Assembly (NCBI RefSeq): GCF_020906515.1
Contig: NC_085851.1
Location: 1,178,001 to 1,242,000 of the forward strand
Source of the DNA: Vanrija pseudolonga
Taxonomy: Eukaryota; Basidiomycota; Tremellomycetes; Trichosporonales; Trichosporonaceae
Reading direction: 5' to 3'
DNA: 64,000 bases
Both the position numbers and the translations under genes were made by a program. Position 1 is the first letter of the stretch; each line of letters starts with the position of its first letter. This document shows, in pieces, positions 22,101 to 34,140 of this stretch. The notes beneath the pieces are model-generated. The model had not been told where the DNA came from. It ran no database searches and saw only the letters and a list, made by a program, of their open reading frames with translations.

Positions 22101-23010
22101 CGTCCGGTCCGACGGTCCACTGCTGTAACGTGCTTTGAGCAAGGAAGTGCACGCCGGCCGCGGACTTGGTCACGGCGGCGATGCCCTTTCGCTCGGTGCT
22201 GTCGTTGAAGATGGCGGGCGAGGAGCGGCCAAACAGGCCACTGCTGCGCGTGAACTGGGTTGTTGTGGGGACGAGCAGCCCTCCAACGGGCGCGATGCGG
22301 ATGAGCCACGCCGTGGACACTGTCGTCGTGACGACGAAAGTGCTCGCATCAAGCTTCCACAGCTTGTCGGCGTACACGCCGTCGCCGCCGAGCTGGAGCT
22401 GGACGCTCTGGAAGCGCTGGGCGTTGGCGAGCGCGAGGCTCATGCTCTCCCAGAAGCGCACCTCGCCCGTAGCGGAGACGAGGACGAGGCCGGGCTCCGA
22501 GGGCGCAGAGTAGAAGGCCGCGAGGACGGGGGGCTCGGCCTCGAGTCCGGTCGTGTAGGCTAACGGCGGGGCGGGGAAGGCGTAGACGGTCGGGGACGAG
22601 TGGGTGCGCTTGGCGTAGTTCCATGCGACGGCCGAGCTGGGTGCCGCGACGAGCGCAAAGCCGGACGCGGGGTCGACGCTGGCGTTGACAGTCGAGACCA
22701 TAAAGTCTGCCTGGGCGACGCCCTGCGCGACCTCGGTCGGGAGCGCGCCAGCAGCGATGACGGCGTGCCGCTCGTCCTTGGACCAGAAGATGCGCTGCGC
22801 CTCGTACTCGTCGCCGCCGCCGCGCTCGCGGTCGGCGCGCGGCGTGCGCGCGCTCTCGGCCTCTGAGCGGGTCGGCGAGAGCTGGCTCTCGCGCTGGCGG
22901 GACGGGCGGACCGACGGCGCCGGCGTCGACTCGGCGGAGAAGAGCGACCCACGCGCGACCGACTCACGGCCGCGCAGGCCTCGTCTTGGCCGGGCAGGCG
23001 TGTTGAACAT
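19144..23010 (-). CDS. NUP133: Nuclear pore protein of the Nup133 family
   Basis: Six exons, 23010-20173, 20125-20041, 19994-19693, 19654-19587, 19537-19428 and 19382-19144, give 1,213 residues. Nup133 is a scaffold subunit of the Y-complex (Nup84/Nup107) of the nuclear pore. A basic, disordered first 90 residues lead into an N-terminal beta-propeller (blocks FWSKDERHAVIAAGALP, VLVSATGEVRFWES) and then a long alpha-helical part (LSLLPESTRRRLCAHAEKVG, WYIDNGQVYTLLSQDEVYG, FFQQFPHPELSWIHDIA). All small exons are at the 3' end. An in-frame ATG 38 codons upstream (23124) exists; I chose the one at 23010 because the extension is low complexity. The stop is 61 bp from that of the convergent transporter gene. 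Confidence 0.88.
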
Positions 23011-23224
23011 GGTTTTTGTGTGGTGGTTGTGTTGATGTTGAAGCAGCACCTTGATGGAGTTGATTGTTCTTGTTGAAATCGAGTGTTGTGTGGGTGGGTC
23101 ACGTGGGCCAACCAACCCTGGCAATTAGGAGCCAGTTGTAATGGTATTTACAAGTGTAGTTCTAATCCGCCTTCCATCGCCACTGTTGTTTCCTCACTTC
23201 TCTCCAAAACTCGACCAGACGACC

Positions 23225-24102
23225 ATGGAAGGCAAGGTAAGCGACCAGCCTCGAGCACCACTGACACCCAGCCACCACCACCGGAGCGCAAGCAGTGGGA
23301 CAAGGGCGAGTGGGCCGAGAAGGCACGCGCGCGGGATGTCGCGGCCGCAGACCACGCAAAGAAGGCCGAGGAGGCGGCCAAGGAAGGTGAGTGAGCTGCT
23401 CTGCTCATGGACTTCAGCTCACACCGCCCCCCAGGTCGCAAGTATCGCCCGATGCCGGACGGGCCAGCGCCGACAGGTCTTGCACAGCAGCACAAAGATC
23501 TGAACCTGAGCAAAAACCTCGGCAAGACGGTGCTGGTGCAGACGAGTACGGGGACACAGGGGCCTAGGGGCGCTGGATTCTACGTGAGTCGCTGGCTGCG
23601 CTGTCAACAACGTTCAAGCCGCTGCTGACGAGGCCAGTGTGAGCTGTGTAATCGCACGCTCAAGGACTCGCTGTCCTACCTCGACCACTTGAACTCGCGG
23701 TTTCGTGAGTACAGCTCACGTGTTGCATCGAGCTTGCAGCTGACTCCTCCCCCAGACCTCGCAAAGCTCGGCCAGTCAACCCACGTCGCGCGCTCAACAG
23801 TCGCGCAGGTACGCGAACGCATCTGCCAGCTGCGCGAAGAGTCCAAGACCAAGGTCGACGCAAAGAACTTTGACTTTCAGAAACGCCTCGCGGTCGTCAG
23901 GGAGGCTGAGCAGGCCAAGAAGGACGCGCGGAGAGAGGACCGCAAGCGTAAGCGCGAGGAACGGCGCGAGGAGGCCAAGCTCGGTCGTGTGGGCGTGCAG
24001 AAGGGCGCGAGTGGCGCCGAGGTCGCCGCTGCTGTTGGCGAGCAGAATAGCATCGAAGCCATGATGGGCTTTGGTGGGTTTGGAGGGGCTCGCAAGCGAT
24101 AG
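23225..24102 (+). CDS. SNU23: U4/U6.U5 tri-snRNP zinc-finger protein Snu23 (ZMAT2)
   Basis: Five exons, 23225-23236 (12 nt), 23272-23386, 23435-23583, 23638-23704 and 23756-24102, give 229 residues. Snu23 joins the spliceosome with the tri-snRNP and sits in the B complex near the 5' splice site. The U1-type matrin zinc finger is C93-x2-C96...H109-x5-H115 (CELCNRTLKDSLSYLDHLN), followed by the family block LAKLGQSTHVARSTVAQVRE, a coiled basic region and a glycine-rich end. The zinc finger is itself cut by an intron between its two histidines. The first exon codes only MEGK. It is divergent from NUP133 across 214 bp. Confidence 0.93.
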
Positions 24103-24479
24103 ACGGAGTACGAAGGGAGAGACACATCAGACACTCTCGGCCAGTTTAGACCTGTTGTATCATCAGAATGCAAGCAGCAGCTGCATCCATACCCACGCCC
24201 ACACACCCGCAACACGCTCGCGCGCAAAATTAACAGTGTCCAACTTCACGGATACATCATGGGCGAATACGAACATTACGATAAATGGGCAAGGTAAAGG
24301 ACTAGGGTCCAGTGAGTACAGTCTAGAGGGGCCCTTTGGGGACATGATGGGCAGCTAGGCCATATATGGCGGCTAAGGCTCGACGGCAGCTAGGCCACGG
24401 CCGGCGCGGTCGGCGGGAAGGAGGTCGGCGGGGACGGACATGTACATGTCCCGGCACGACAGTCGATCGCGTCGTCGTT

Positions 24480-27400
24480 TTACTCCTGGCCGAAGCCCAG
24501 GGTCTCCTCGACGGCAAGGGTGAGCTTTTGCTCAAGCGTGTCGTAAGACTTGTATGCTGGCAGGTCGATACGGTTGAAACACGTGTGCGACTTTGGCAGC
24601 TGAGTGATCTCACCGGCCTTCTCAATGGTGAAGCGACGGGGGCCGTCGGAACCCTGCAGGTCCTTGAAGCCGTTGACGGGGATACGCGAGGTACCGGTGG
24701 TGAACTGGAGGAGACGCGACTTGCGCTCGGCGGGCCAGCTGCGAACAATCTTCCAGAACCACTCGACAACCTCGTCTGAGGGGTTGTAGCCACGGTAGTC
24801 GGTGTGCTTCTGCCAGTCGTCCACGTCGATCTCGGACATACCGCCGATGAGCAGCTCGAGCTCGCGCTCGTCGAACACGTTGATGAGCTCCTGGGGGATG
24901 AGCTCGTTGAAGCCCGACATGAAGGCCTCGAACTGCTCCGACACTCGGCGAGAGATACGGTACTCGGTGACGTAGTTGACGTAGTCCTTCTTGTTCTCCT
25001 CGGTGACGTCGATGTCACGGCCGCCGGGCTTGAGGTCGATGGTGACGAGCTCACCAAAGTGCTCCTCGCTGATCGAGAACGTGTCCTCAATGACATCGGT
25101 GATGTCGTTCTCGAGCATCCACGTGAGACCACGGTGGAGACCAGCGTCCACAGACTCGAGGTCGGCAAGGGTAATCTTCTTCTTCAGGATCATCTTGTAG
25201 AAGGAGACAATGAAGTAGGCGTCGAGGAAACGACGGTGGAAGATACCGAGACCAACAACACGGCCGATAAACTTGAAGTAGTTCAGGTGCTCGGGGTTGA
25301 CGCCAGAGTTGGGGTTGATCTGGAGAGTGTAGTTGTCGTGCGCCGAGTACTCGAAGAGACAGTAGAAGGGGTTGAACATTTCGTGCGAAAGCAGGAAGAA
25401 GAATTCACGAGACAGACCTCCGTAGTCGAGACCGTCTTCACCCTCGAACTTGATCATCAGACGCTTCTTGAGATCGTTGGGCGACTGGCGCATGATCTCG
25501 GTGTACGAGCCCTCGAAGATGTTCTCACGCGACACCTTGATGTGGCACTGGCCCGTGTTGGAGCGGAGCGCCGGCTGCGAACGGAAGTAGATGAGCTTGC
25601 GACGGAAGTCACGCTTGTACTGGGGCACGTTGACGTCAAGCGAAGAGGGCAGACGGGGGTCGTCCCAGGTCGTCGTCTTGGTGTTGTGGTCAACGAAGTA
25701 GACACGAGCAGTGGAGGTGAGACGCATTTCCCATCCAGAAGGAAGAGGGCCAAGCTGGGAGACAGTCTGGGGCTGGATCTGAGTGCCCGACTGTCCGGGG
25801 GCAATGACGCGGAGGAGCTGCTGGCGACGGGGGTCGACCCATGTCGTCGTGCGCGTGTTGTGGTCGACGAAGTAGGGGCGGCCCTCGGGGGTGAAGCGCT
25901 GCTCCCAGCCGGCGGGAAGAGGTCCAGTGCCGACGGTTGTCTGCTGGCCAACAGGCAGAGTTGTGGCCTGGTTGGTGGGGGTGTGAGCACCAGTGTTCTG
26001 CGTGTCGAGCATGTCGTCGGCCAGAGTACGCTGGTTGTGGCGGGCAAGAGCGGCGGCATTCTGGCTAGCCTGGGTAGTCGTGTTGGACGACTGGTCGCTG
26101 CTGGGACGGCTCCACGTGGTAGTACGTGTGTTGTGGTCGACATAGTACTGACGACCAAGGTGGTCAATACGGCGCTCCCAGCCTCCGGGGAGAGGACCAA
26201 GCTGGTCAGAGTGCGAGTCGAACTGGTGGCCGGCAGCGCCGGTGGGGTTGTTGTTGAGACCCGCTGTCGCGGTGGCAAGAGCAGTCATTGGCTGGTTGCT
26301 CTGTGCGGGTGGCGCGGGGTTGGAGGGGGGCTGCGGGTTGGCCGCGGGAGTAGGAGGGGCCACTGCTGGAGGGGACGAGAGGCCAGCAGCTGGGCTCTCG
26401 GGCTCAGGGGTACCGTTGGCAGCACGGGTCTGGTTGCCAGTGTTGACCGAGATGGCCGAGTCGCCAGCAGCAGCGCTCGTGCTGGCCGTGTTGGCCGCGT
26501 TGGCGGGAGGGTTGGTAATGGGGGTAGTAGTCTGCGTGGAGAGGTAGATGATGAGCTTGCCGTCGACAGCAACCTTCTCGGATCCCTTCTTCAAGTCGCG
26601 TGTGAGCATCTCTGTAGTCGGAGTCAGCACTATCCGGTTGCTTTACCAAGACGACGACGCACCCTGGCCACCGAGCTCAAGGTCGCTGAAGACATCGGAA
26701 ACCTTGATGTTGATAACACCGAGGAAACCCTGGTCCTGCTGCAGCGACTGTTAGTTGGGGGCCACGTTGGTATGCAGCAAGCGCCCGCACGCACCTTTCT
26801 CTTGAACTTGCGCTGGTCAAAGATTTGGACGGCAACAACGCTCGAGTCCTTGACCGTGCTTGTAAAGTCAGTATTGTAACGACGACAACGTTGGCCCTTG
26901 CGTTGCGTTGCGGAAGCGAAGGGAGGCGAAGTGGCGGAAACAATCACACCAACTCCCAAGCAGACCCCGTCATCGGTGACACGGCGGCGTGGCCGGATCC
27001 GCCCCGGCCACACCGACGTTGACACCGCGGCATACAACACAACTGCGTGCAGCGCAATATGATGGTCGTCGCTGCACCGACGCACGCATGCAACGAGCAG
27101 CAACATGCAAGCAAGCAGGTGCACTTACATGTCAAAGTTCTCATTCCAGTAGGGGTTGAGGGTGCGCTTGATGACCGAGGTCGTGTGGAGCTGCTCGCCG
27201 TCGACCGAGACGATGGCAAAGGGGTCTGGGAGACGGAGGATGTCGCGCTTGATTAACGAGTCGGCAGCGACGACTGTGAGGAGCAACAGAAGTCGTGGAG
27301 CGGGGGGGGTCCAGTGCGATCCGCAGCAGTGCAGGACAAGCGGTGCAAGAAGCAACGAGGCGCAGAGATGGCAGTGGAGAACGAGCCCGCGTGCGGCGAT

Positions 27401-27781
27401 GAAGACCGCGATGTTGCGTGACGCAGTGCAGGGGTTGCCGATCAGTGCGTTTGTGTGTGTGTGTGCGATGCGACACATGGACATTAGCAGGCGCGAGTGG
27501 AGAAGCATTACGGGAGGAGGAAGACAGCGTCAGCGATGGCCCCAACACGGTTTTTACGGCCTCGACGTACTCGTAATGCGGATACGGCGCGGCCTGTAGT
27601 AGTGATGGCGGCGGTGGTGAGGGACGACGGTGTGGGGGAGCGGACGGGTGGCGACGGAGTAAGGCGTATTATGATGAGTCACGAGAAGCACTGGGTCAGC
27701 TGGAGTTCTCGGCGCCGTGGAGAGACGGGGGGAGGGAAGTACGCACTGGTGGGCGCGGTTCTGGAGCGTTGCGCTCGACAT
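24480..27781 (-). CDS. RSP5: NEDD4-type HECT ubiquitin ligase (C2, three WW, HECT)
   Basis: Six exons, 27781-27747, 27593-27571 (23 nt), 27273-27129, 26858-26795, 26735-26663 and 26611-24480, give 823 residues. Rsp5 ubiquitinates membrane proteins for endocytosis and sorting, and many other substrates, by binding PPxY motifs. The C2 domain (about 16-135) contains [25 protein letters not shown] and [13 protein letters not shown] domains lie at about 252-284, 343-375 and 401-433, each with the two tryptophans and VDHNT. The HECT domain runs from about 480 to the end, with catalytic cysteine 791 ([11 protein letters not shown]). Introns 2 and 3 are long for this window (297 and 270 nt). The acceptor of exon 5 is CAGCAG, so splicing could add one glutamine. 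Confidence 0.95.
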
Positions 27782-28594
27782 TGTGCGCTGCGGTGCTGCT
27801 GCTGCTGCTGCCTGCTCTGTTTGTGGTGTAGGAGATGCTGGTGTCGATGGACGGGAAGTTGAAGGTTGGCTTGTGCGAGTTGGAGAAAGAGATGATAGTG
27901 GTGGGAGGTAGAGCATGTGGTGGGTGGATCGAGTTGAGTGTGCGCTGGTGGTGCTGGCTGGCTGGTGCTGGTCCTGCGGCGGCGGCGGCGGGCGGGCGGC
28001 GGCGCGGGGCTGCTAAGCAGGTTGCTGCTGCTGCAGTGAGTGGTGCTGGGTGCAGACAGGACCACGATTCAGGGATTTTTGCAGGAAACGGACGACGACG
28101 ACCAGCAGAGAGAGGCAACGGCGCGGGCACAAGGGCGGCAGCGCCGACACTGGGCGGAATCAAAAATCGACGACTCGCACAGTATCCCAGTTCACATATT
28201 GCAGGGTTCGGTCCTAGGTTTACCCATCTTTCCCAGCAACGGCAGCTGGCAGCAACGGTGGACGTCCGCCTCGTGACTGACTAAGCCTTGAATGGCGCCA
28301 TTTACACTAATTCACGCATACACAGTCAGTCGAAGTCGTAATAGCCGCATCAAGGCCTAATACACCAAACACATAGCCCGGCGTTGAAACTCATGTCTGA
28401 CGCAACATTGTCCCAGTCGCCCACCTCAACGACGTCAACACATTCCTGGTTTCCTGGGCAGCCCATGTCGCTCTCCTGCGCAGTCATCGGCCCACCCTTC
28501 TGTCCCTTCTGTGCCCACGCAACAACTACATTACATCACACACGCACAAGAGCCCAAATCCTGTTACACTAACAGAGGCCATACAGCCTTACTA
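27782..28594. other. Gene-free spacer upstream of RSP5
   Basis: This gap holds the RSP5 promoter and leader and the MIF2 3' UTR. On the minus strand it is rich in C and CT runs near 27900-28060. No coding frame was recognised. Confidence 0.5.
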
Positions 28595-30863
28595 CTACTC
28601 TTCCTCTTCCGCCACAACAGGCAGCAGGCTCGCGTCCTCCGCGGCCTCGATGTTCTCCAGCGCCTCCTCCTCCTCGTCCGTAGCCATAATCTTGCGTGCC
28701 TGAGCAAAGAACAGCTCGGCCTGCTTGTTCTTGGATATGTTGTGAATCTCGTACATGTTGCCTGGGCCGGTCAGCGAGTGCCAAGTGCTGCTTACATGTC
28801 AACTTACCCCGAGGGATCAGGAACTGGGCACCCGTGGCTGCCACAAAGGTCGTCTTGTGCACCGTCACCCGCACCACACCCTGCATAACGTAAAAGACCT
28901 GCGCGTCGTCAGCATGCACCAAGCTAGTATCACTCACGTAGGCATTGTCTTTCGACTGCTTGGCGGGCTTGCTGCCGTCAAGAGGAAGGATGACGACACC
29001 AGAGGCCAGGAACTTGTCTTCACCAAAGACCTTTTGGTACAAGAAGTTGGCGTCTCGGACAGCCTTGGGCTCGAGCATCTTCTTGGTCCACATGACACGC
29101 CGCTTGACGTCGACGTCGCTGGCAAACTGGTTAACTTGGCCAACAGGGATGGAGTCGTCGTCGAGCCCGATCTCCTCGTCCTCGTCCTCGACGACCGATT
29201 CACTTCGACCCCGGCGGTCAGAGCGAGCAGCAACGCTTTCACTCCGTCCAGAGCGTGGCCTGCCGCGCCGACGGCCACGGTTGCTAGGCTTGGGGTGGAT
29301 CTCTTGGGGTTTGCGCACGACCTCCTTGATCTCGGGCTGGTGCTGCCCTCGGGCGTACTCAAAGTGTTCGCCAGCCCACCACTTGAGTGGCTTGAAGTGC
29401 TTGCGGCCTGAGCGCCGCATCTCAAAGTCGCCTTGGTAGTCTGTTTCTCGTTCTGCTCCACGTCAGCGACCGTGATCACGAATGTGCAAAACTCACCGAG
29501 GCCAAACTGCGACACGCGTTTCCGCTTGGCCACGACCTCTGGCTCTTGGGGCTCTCTAGGAGTCCGCGGTGCCCTAGGAGCGTCGGGGTTCTTTGGCGGT
29601 CGCCCACGCCCCCGCTTTACTGGCGGTGGTGGCTGGCCGTCCTGCTCCTCGCCATCCTCTCCCTCCTCGCCCTCTTCGCCCTCCTCGCCCTCCTCGTCCT
29701 CCTCGTCCATCGCGGCCTGTTCTAACCCGACGTCGTCGCCATCGTAGTCGTCTCCTCCGTCGAGATACGCCGGCTCGTGGTCGCCGTTCCCTTGTGCCTC
29801 CTGGAAGCTGTCGGGCACGCCGTCCTCGTGTTCGTCGTCCTCGTCGTCGGGGACGTACCGTCGTGCGAGGCTTGTCCGCTTTGTGCGGACTGGTTGGGAA
29901 TTTGTGGCCGGTGGCTCGTCTTCCTCTGGCTCCTCTTCCTCTGGCTCCTCTTCCTCTGGCTCTTCTCCATCGCCGGGGTCGTCGAACAGCTCCTCCTCCC
30001 CCTCTTCCTCTTCCACGTCCTCGACAGCAGCGCGCGACGGCCGGCCCTTGCGCGGCTGCGGGCTCGCACTCGATCTTAAGCTGACGTCACCCATCTCGTC
30101 AATGTCGGCCGGCGAGAGCAAGTTTGGCCGTGACGCAGAGCCAGACGCGGCGTTCTTCGCAGACCGCGCGTTAGGTGTCCGCGAATCTGGGTTGTAATTC
30201 ACGCCGATGGTCGAGCGGCGGCTGGATGCGCGCGCCAATGGGCTGGGAATACTGTCGTACCCCACGCTCGGGGAGGGCAGGGGAAGGTTTGACCGCTTCG
30301 GCAAGGGCACACTGGGCGGCGGGTCTGCGAGGGGCGTCAGCACCGCAGCGGCGCACTACTCACTCGGCGAGCTCTGGAAGAAGGGCGCAGGCGGGGTCGT
30401 GTTCCCGATGTCGTCCTCGTCGACTAACAGGTCGTCTGCGACCAGCGAATCCGCCTCATCGTCGTTGTGCAAGTCGCTTAACCTGCCCCTGCGGCGTGGG
30501 GCTGGCCTATCGTTCGGGCTACTGCTCGGTCCGCCCCCATTGCGCCGGTTCTTTGGCGTGCGGGTCGTCGGCCTGGACGGCCCATCGCCCGGCGACTTGA
30601 AAAAGGCGTCCATGTCCTCGAATCCGTCCTCGTTGCGCGGCACGTTGGTCGGCATGACCTTGCCTGTGCGGCTGGGGGCGAACGTCAGCTTGTGTCGCCC
30701 AAGCACCAGTCACATCCCCCACTCACGAGCCCACGGCCTGCGGCCGCGCATTGAACGGCACATATTCGTCGCCGCGGCGCCGCCGTCCTGGCGTGCCCGG
30801 AGCTGCGGCGGCCCGGCTGCTTCCCGCCTGCTGGGAGGACGAAGGCCCGCGTTCCTTGGCCAT
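28595..30863 (-). CDS. MIF2: Inner kinetochore protein Mif2/CENP-C
   Basis: Six exons, 30863-30727, 30671-30364, 30324-29497, 29452-28938, 28898-28808 and 28761-28595, give 681 residues. CENP-C binds the centromeric CENP-A nucleosome and links it to the outer kinetochore. The N-terminal Mif2-type block is EYVPFNARPQAVG. Then come a long acidic stretch with glutamate repeats (about residues 225-365), an AT-hook-like KRGRGRPPKNP, and the CENP-C signature RRSGRKHFKPLKWWAGE (about 437-453). The C-terminal cupin dimer domain spans about 555-665 (KDNAYVFYVMQGVVRVTV, GAQFLIPRGNMYEI). Start choice: the first ATG, followed at once by the conserved N-terminus after one intron. Confidence 0.92.
29916..29960 (-). 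repeat. 15-bp tandem repeat in the acidic part of MIF2
   Basis: Three near-identical 15-bp units (plus strand TCCTCTTCCTCTGGC) code for repeated EPEEE blocks. A similar run of glycine-glutamate codons lies at about 29645-29700. Such repeats can change length between strains. Confidence 0.7.
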
Positions 30864-31817
30864 TGTGTGCGCTGTGGTCGCGCTGGGTTGTGGTGCCCGG
30901 AGTGTTCCTCGCGATGTCGCGGACGAGGATGCAAGTAAAGTGTTCGTGAGATTGGAGGAAGGCGAGTGTAACTTGTTTGTTGACGCCAGTTGAGAGATAC
31001 AGTGACGTCGGCATTTGCTTCCGTCTTTAGGCGTGGGTTGGTTGAGGCGTGCCTAGGGGCCAAGGGTGGAATGTGGCAGTTGAGAGGCTCACACTCGAGT
31101 CACTCACCCCATACAGCTGGATGCTTGTTCCGTCGTACTCCAAATCATGGCATTTTATAGGCAGAAATGGGTGAACAATGAGGACAATGTTCAGATTCAT
31201 ACACAAAAAGTGGGCTTTGGATTGCCCAGCACCCTGGGATCAGCTTAAGCGTTTTCTTATTGTCGTCCAATCCTACAGTTGCGAGGGGCGAGGTGACGTG
31301 GCTAGGCGCGACGGTGCTCCTTCTTTTGCGGTTCATGCAGCTCCCAGTGACTGTTTCGGTCCCCGGCAGTTCCCCGTCCCGTATATGAGGGAGTGGGACA
31401 CCGGCAATCCTCTTGGTGTAGCAGACGAGACGACATTGTTGTTATCGCTACCCCTTCACCTCTGTCCGATGCGAGGGGTGTGATCGACTGAAACACCTCG
31501 AATAGGAGGCTGCCGAGGACACAGGGGGACAACCGGGCCACAAAGAGTGCGACTTGTGAGGATGCGGTATGCGTAAAGTCAGAGTTTGTCGACACTGCCC
31601 TCGGCCACCTGCGCAACTCCTGTTGTGTCCCAAGGCGAGGAGCCAAGGCAAGCTGATCCACTGGCACGAAGTGGTGAGGAATCAGGTGCGAGTCGAACAA
31701 CACCGAGCGAGAAGGGAACACTTCCTGTGACCGAGCTCCCTCGACACAGCCGACACTCTTCCACAAGTCCCAGTCAAACACATATTACGCCCACATGCAT
31801 GAGGTACAACACACCAT
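30864..31817. other. Gene-free spacer between MIF2 and PRO1
   Basis: This 950-bp gap holds the MIF2 promoter and the PRO1 3' UTR. Open frames of up to 160 codons occur but show no family motif or exon chain. Confidence 0.5.
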
Positions 31818-33599
31818 CTACAACAGGGCGATCGAGTCGACGGCGTGCTCGGACTCGGAGTAGCCCAGCACCTGCTCGATATGGGAGCTCTTCATGCCCT
31901 TGATGCGGTCAATCTCGACCGAGTTGTACTGAGCGAGGCCCTTGCCGACCTCGATCTCCTCCCACTCGTCCACGGGAGCCGGGGCCTGGGCAGTCTCGTC
32001 CGCCGCAGCGGCGCCAATGGTTCCAAAGCTCACGTGGGCGAGGCGCTCCGAGATGGCCTTCATCGCAGGCGACGAGGGGCCGGTGCGGCTCAGAGGGTCG
32101 AGCGACGCGACGCTCGAGGAGAGGGACAGCGCGGGCTGGATGCTGGGAGTGTCGGGCTGCGAGGCGGCCGACTCGGGCGAGCGGTCGACCGCCGACGTGC
32201 TCGCGGCCAGGGGGTGCGTCTTGCGCAATCCGCTTGGCACGGGCGAGAGCAGGTCAGGGTCGGCGCTGTTGGGCGCCGAGTCTTCCAACCGTGCTGGGGT
32301 CGGCGACTCGGAGATGGGATTTGTGAGAAGCGGCGCCGGCGGGAACCTCTTTCGCCTGCGCACGACGATGCGCACGGCCTGGTGCGATGCGAAGGGACCC
32401 TCGACGCGCACCACGCCCGCAGGGAGGAGACGGCCGCCCGACTCGCGGCGACCAATGGCACGGTACGCGCCCTCGTCGATGACGACTGTGCCGGCCGCGT
32501 GCAGGCCGTGTGCGATCCACCACTTGCGGCTGCAAAGTTAGCGTGCTCCACTATCGTTAACTCACTCCTTGAGCGCCGTCTGGTGACGCAGGAAACGCGT
32601 GCACAATGGACCCTTTTCCAAGTGTGCCACATCTCCTGCCTCGCGTGAGGGGCCGGGGCCGCCCTCGATGATGCCGAAGATGTCGGACACCTTGGTCGCA
32701 TTCATAACCACGGTGGTGACGCCAGCCGCGGTTGCGAGCTCGGCAGCGATGATCTTGGTGGACATGCCTCCAGTGCCGAGCGACGTGCCGAACGTCGCTG
32801 TCGACACCTGCTTGCGCACCTCGGCAATGTCGCGCACGACCCGCACGGCCTTTGCGTCGGGATTTGACCGCGGGTTGTCCGTGTACAGCGCGTCAACGTC
32901 GGTGAGGAGGAACAGGTAGTCGGCGTGCACGACGTTTCCTGCGATGGCAGAGAGCGTGTCGTTGTCACCAAACTTGATTTCCGAGACGGAAACTGTGTCG
33001 TTCTCGTTGACGATGGGCACGACGCCCATCTCCAGCAGCTCCTTGAACGTGTTCTGCGCGTTGATGTACCTTGTTCGCTGGTGGGTCAGCCAGCCCTCAA
33101 GAGTCCTACACCCACGTCACCAATGTCCATGCGCGTAAGAAGGATCTGGGCAATGGGCTGGTCGAGATGCGCGAACAGGTTGTCCCACAGTGCGATGAGC
33201 CGGCCCTGTCCGATGGCAGCGAGTGCTTGCTTCTGGCTGAGGCCCTTGCCTCTCTCCTTCAAACGCATGGTGCGGAGGCCGACGCCAATGGCGCCCGAGG
33301 ACACGAGTACGACGCGGTGGCCCTGCTTCTTGAGGGTGACGACGGTTTCGACGATGGACGAGAGGAGGGGGAGGCGGGGGAGGAATGGCGGTGAGGGCTC
33401 AACAATAGACGAGGTACCTGCGGCATGTCAGAGAGCTTCTTGTCTGTCAGTGTCCTAGCTGATCCGTACCCAGCTTGATGACGATGGTCATGGGCGGCGT
33501 GCGCGGGGTGGAGGGGCCAGTGCCCCCTGCCGACTTTGACCGCGACTGGCATGAGCTACTGCTAGTGTTTGTGCGGACAGGCTTTTGTCTCACTGTCAT
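31818..33599 (-). CDS. PRO1: Glutamate 5-kinase with PUA domain
   Basis: Four exons, 33599-33470, 33417-33116, 33077-32566 and 32529-31818, give 551 residues. The enzyme makes gamma-glutamyl phosphate, the first step of proline synthesis. The amino-acid kinase domain starts at about residue 37 ([11 protein letters not shown]) and carries [45 protein letters not shown] and [10 protein letters not shown]. The PUA domain begins with [20 protein letters not shown] (about 316) and ends in [13 protein letters not shown] and [10 protein letters not shown]. Between these two PUA parts sit about 120 residues rich in serine, proline and alanine (about 385-500), not usual for the family. A TATAAA is 52 bp before the start. 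Confidence 0.95.
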
Positions 33600-34140
33600 G
33601 GTGTGTGTCTAGATGCTGCGAAGAGCAACAACACTGGATGTAGCGCCGGGTTTATAGAGGTGCGAGTCGCGAACCGTCGGGTGAGCCAAGCTTTGGCCGC
33701 TGTGCCGATTTACCGTTGATGTGTTGGTAGGTGGGTGGGTGCGAGTGGGGGAGGACAAAGTCTAGGCGTCTAGGGTATGATCTTGGCCCGTCGATTCCAG
33801 CCGCGATCCGAGCAGCGAGGCAGTAGTAAGGCAGCAGGAGAGCAGGCAGCACTCTACCCGAAGGATAATCGTCGTCACGGCCTGTCTCATTGTCCGACTT
33901 TTGACTCGACCGGTGCACATCGGCTGCGGCCCGGACAAGGCCGTGGCAGCATCGATACCAAACTACACGTCATAATAGTCACGTGATCCAGCCACCCACA
34001 TGCCACGGGCCCCCTCGTGCGATAGTGATAAGCGAAGCTGGGGTCAGCCAAGGTGGTCGAGAGTCGTCGAAGGGTCTTAGCGGGACGGATGGCCGAACAC
34101 GACTTTGGCATTGCTCTCATCTCATACACACGCAGACAAA
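33600..34140. promoter_or_regulatory. Divergent promoter region of PRO1 and the membrane-protein gene
   Basis: A 540-bp gap between two start codons on opposite strands. Apart from the PRO1 TATA box nothing distinct was seen. Confidence 0.5.
33651..33656 (-). promoter_or_regulatory. TATA box candidate of PRO1
   Basis: TATAAA on the minus strand, 52 bp before the PRO1 start codon. Confidence 0.45.

Noticed and set aside
26859-27570. snoRNA inside long introns 2 and 3 of RSP5
   Set aside because: Only single weak matches to a box C; no paired box D in a fitting place.
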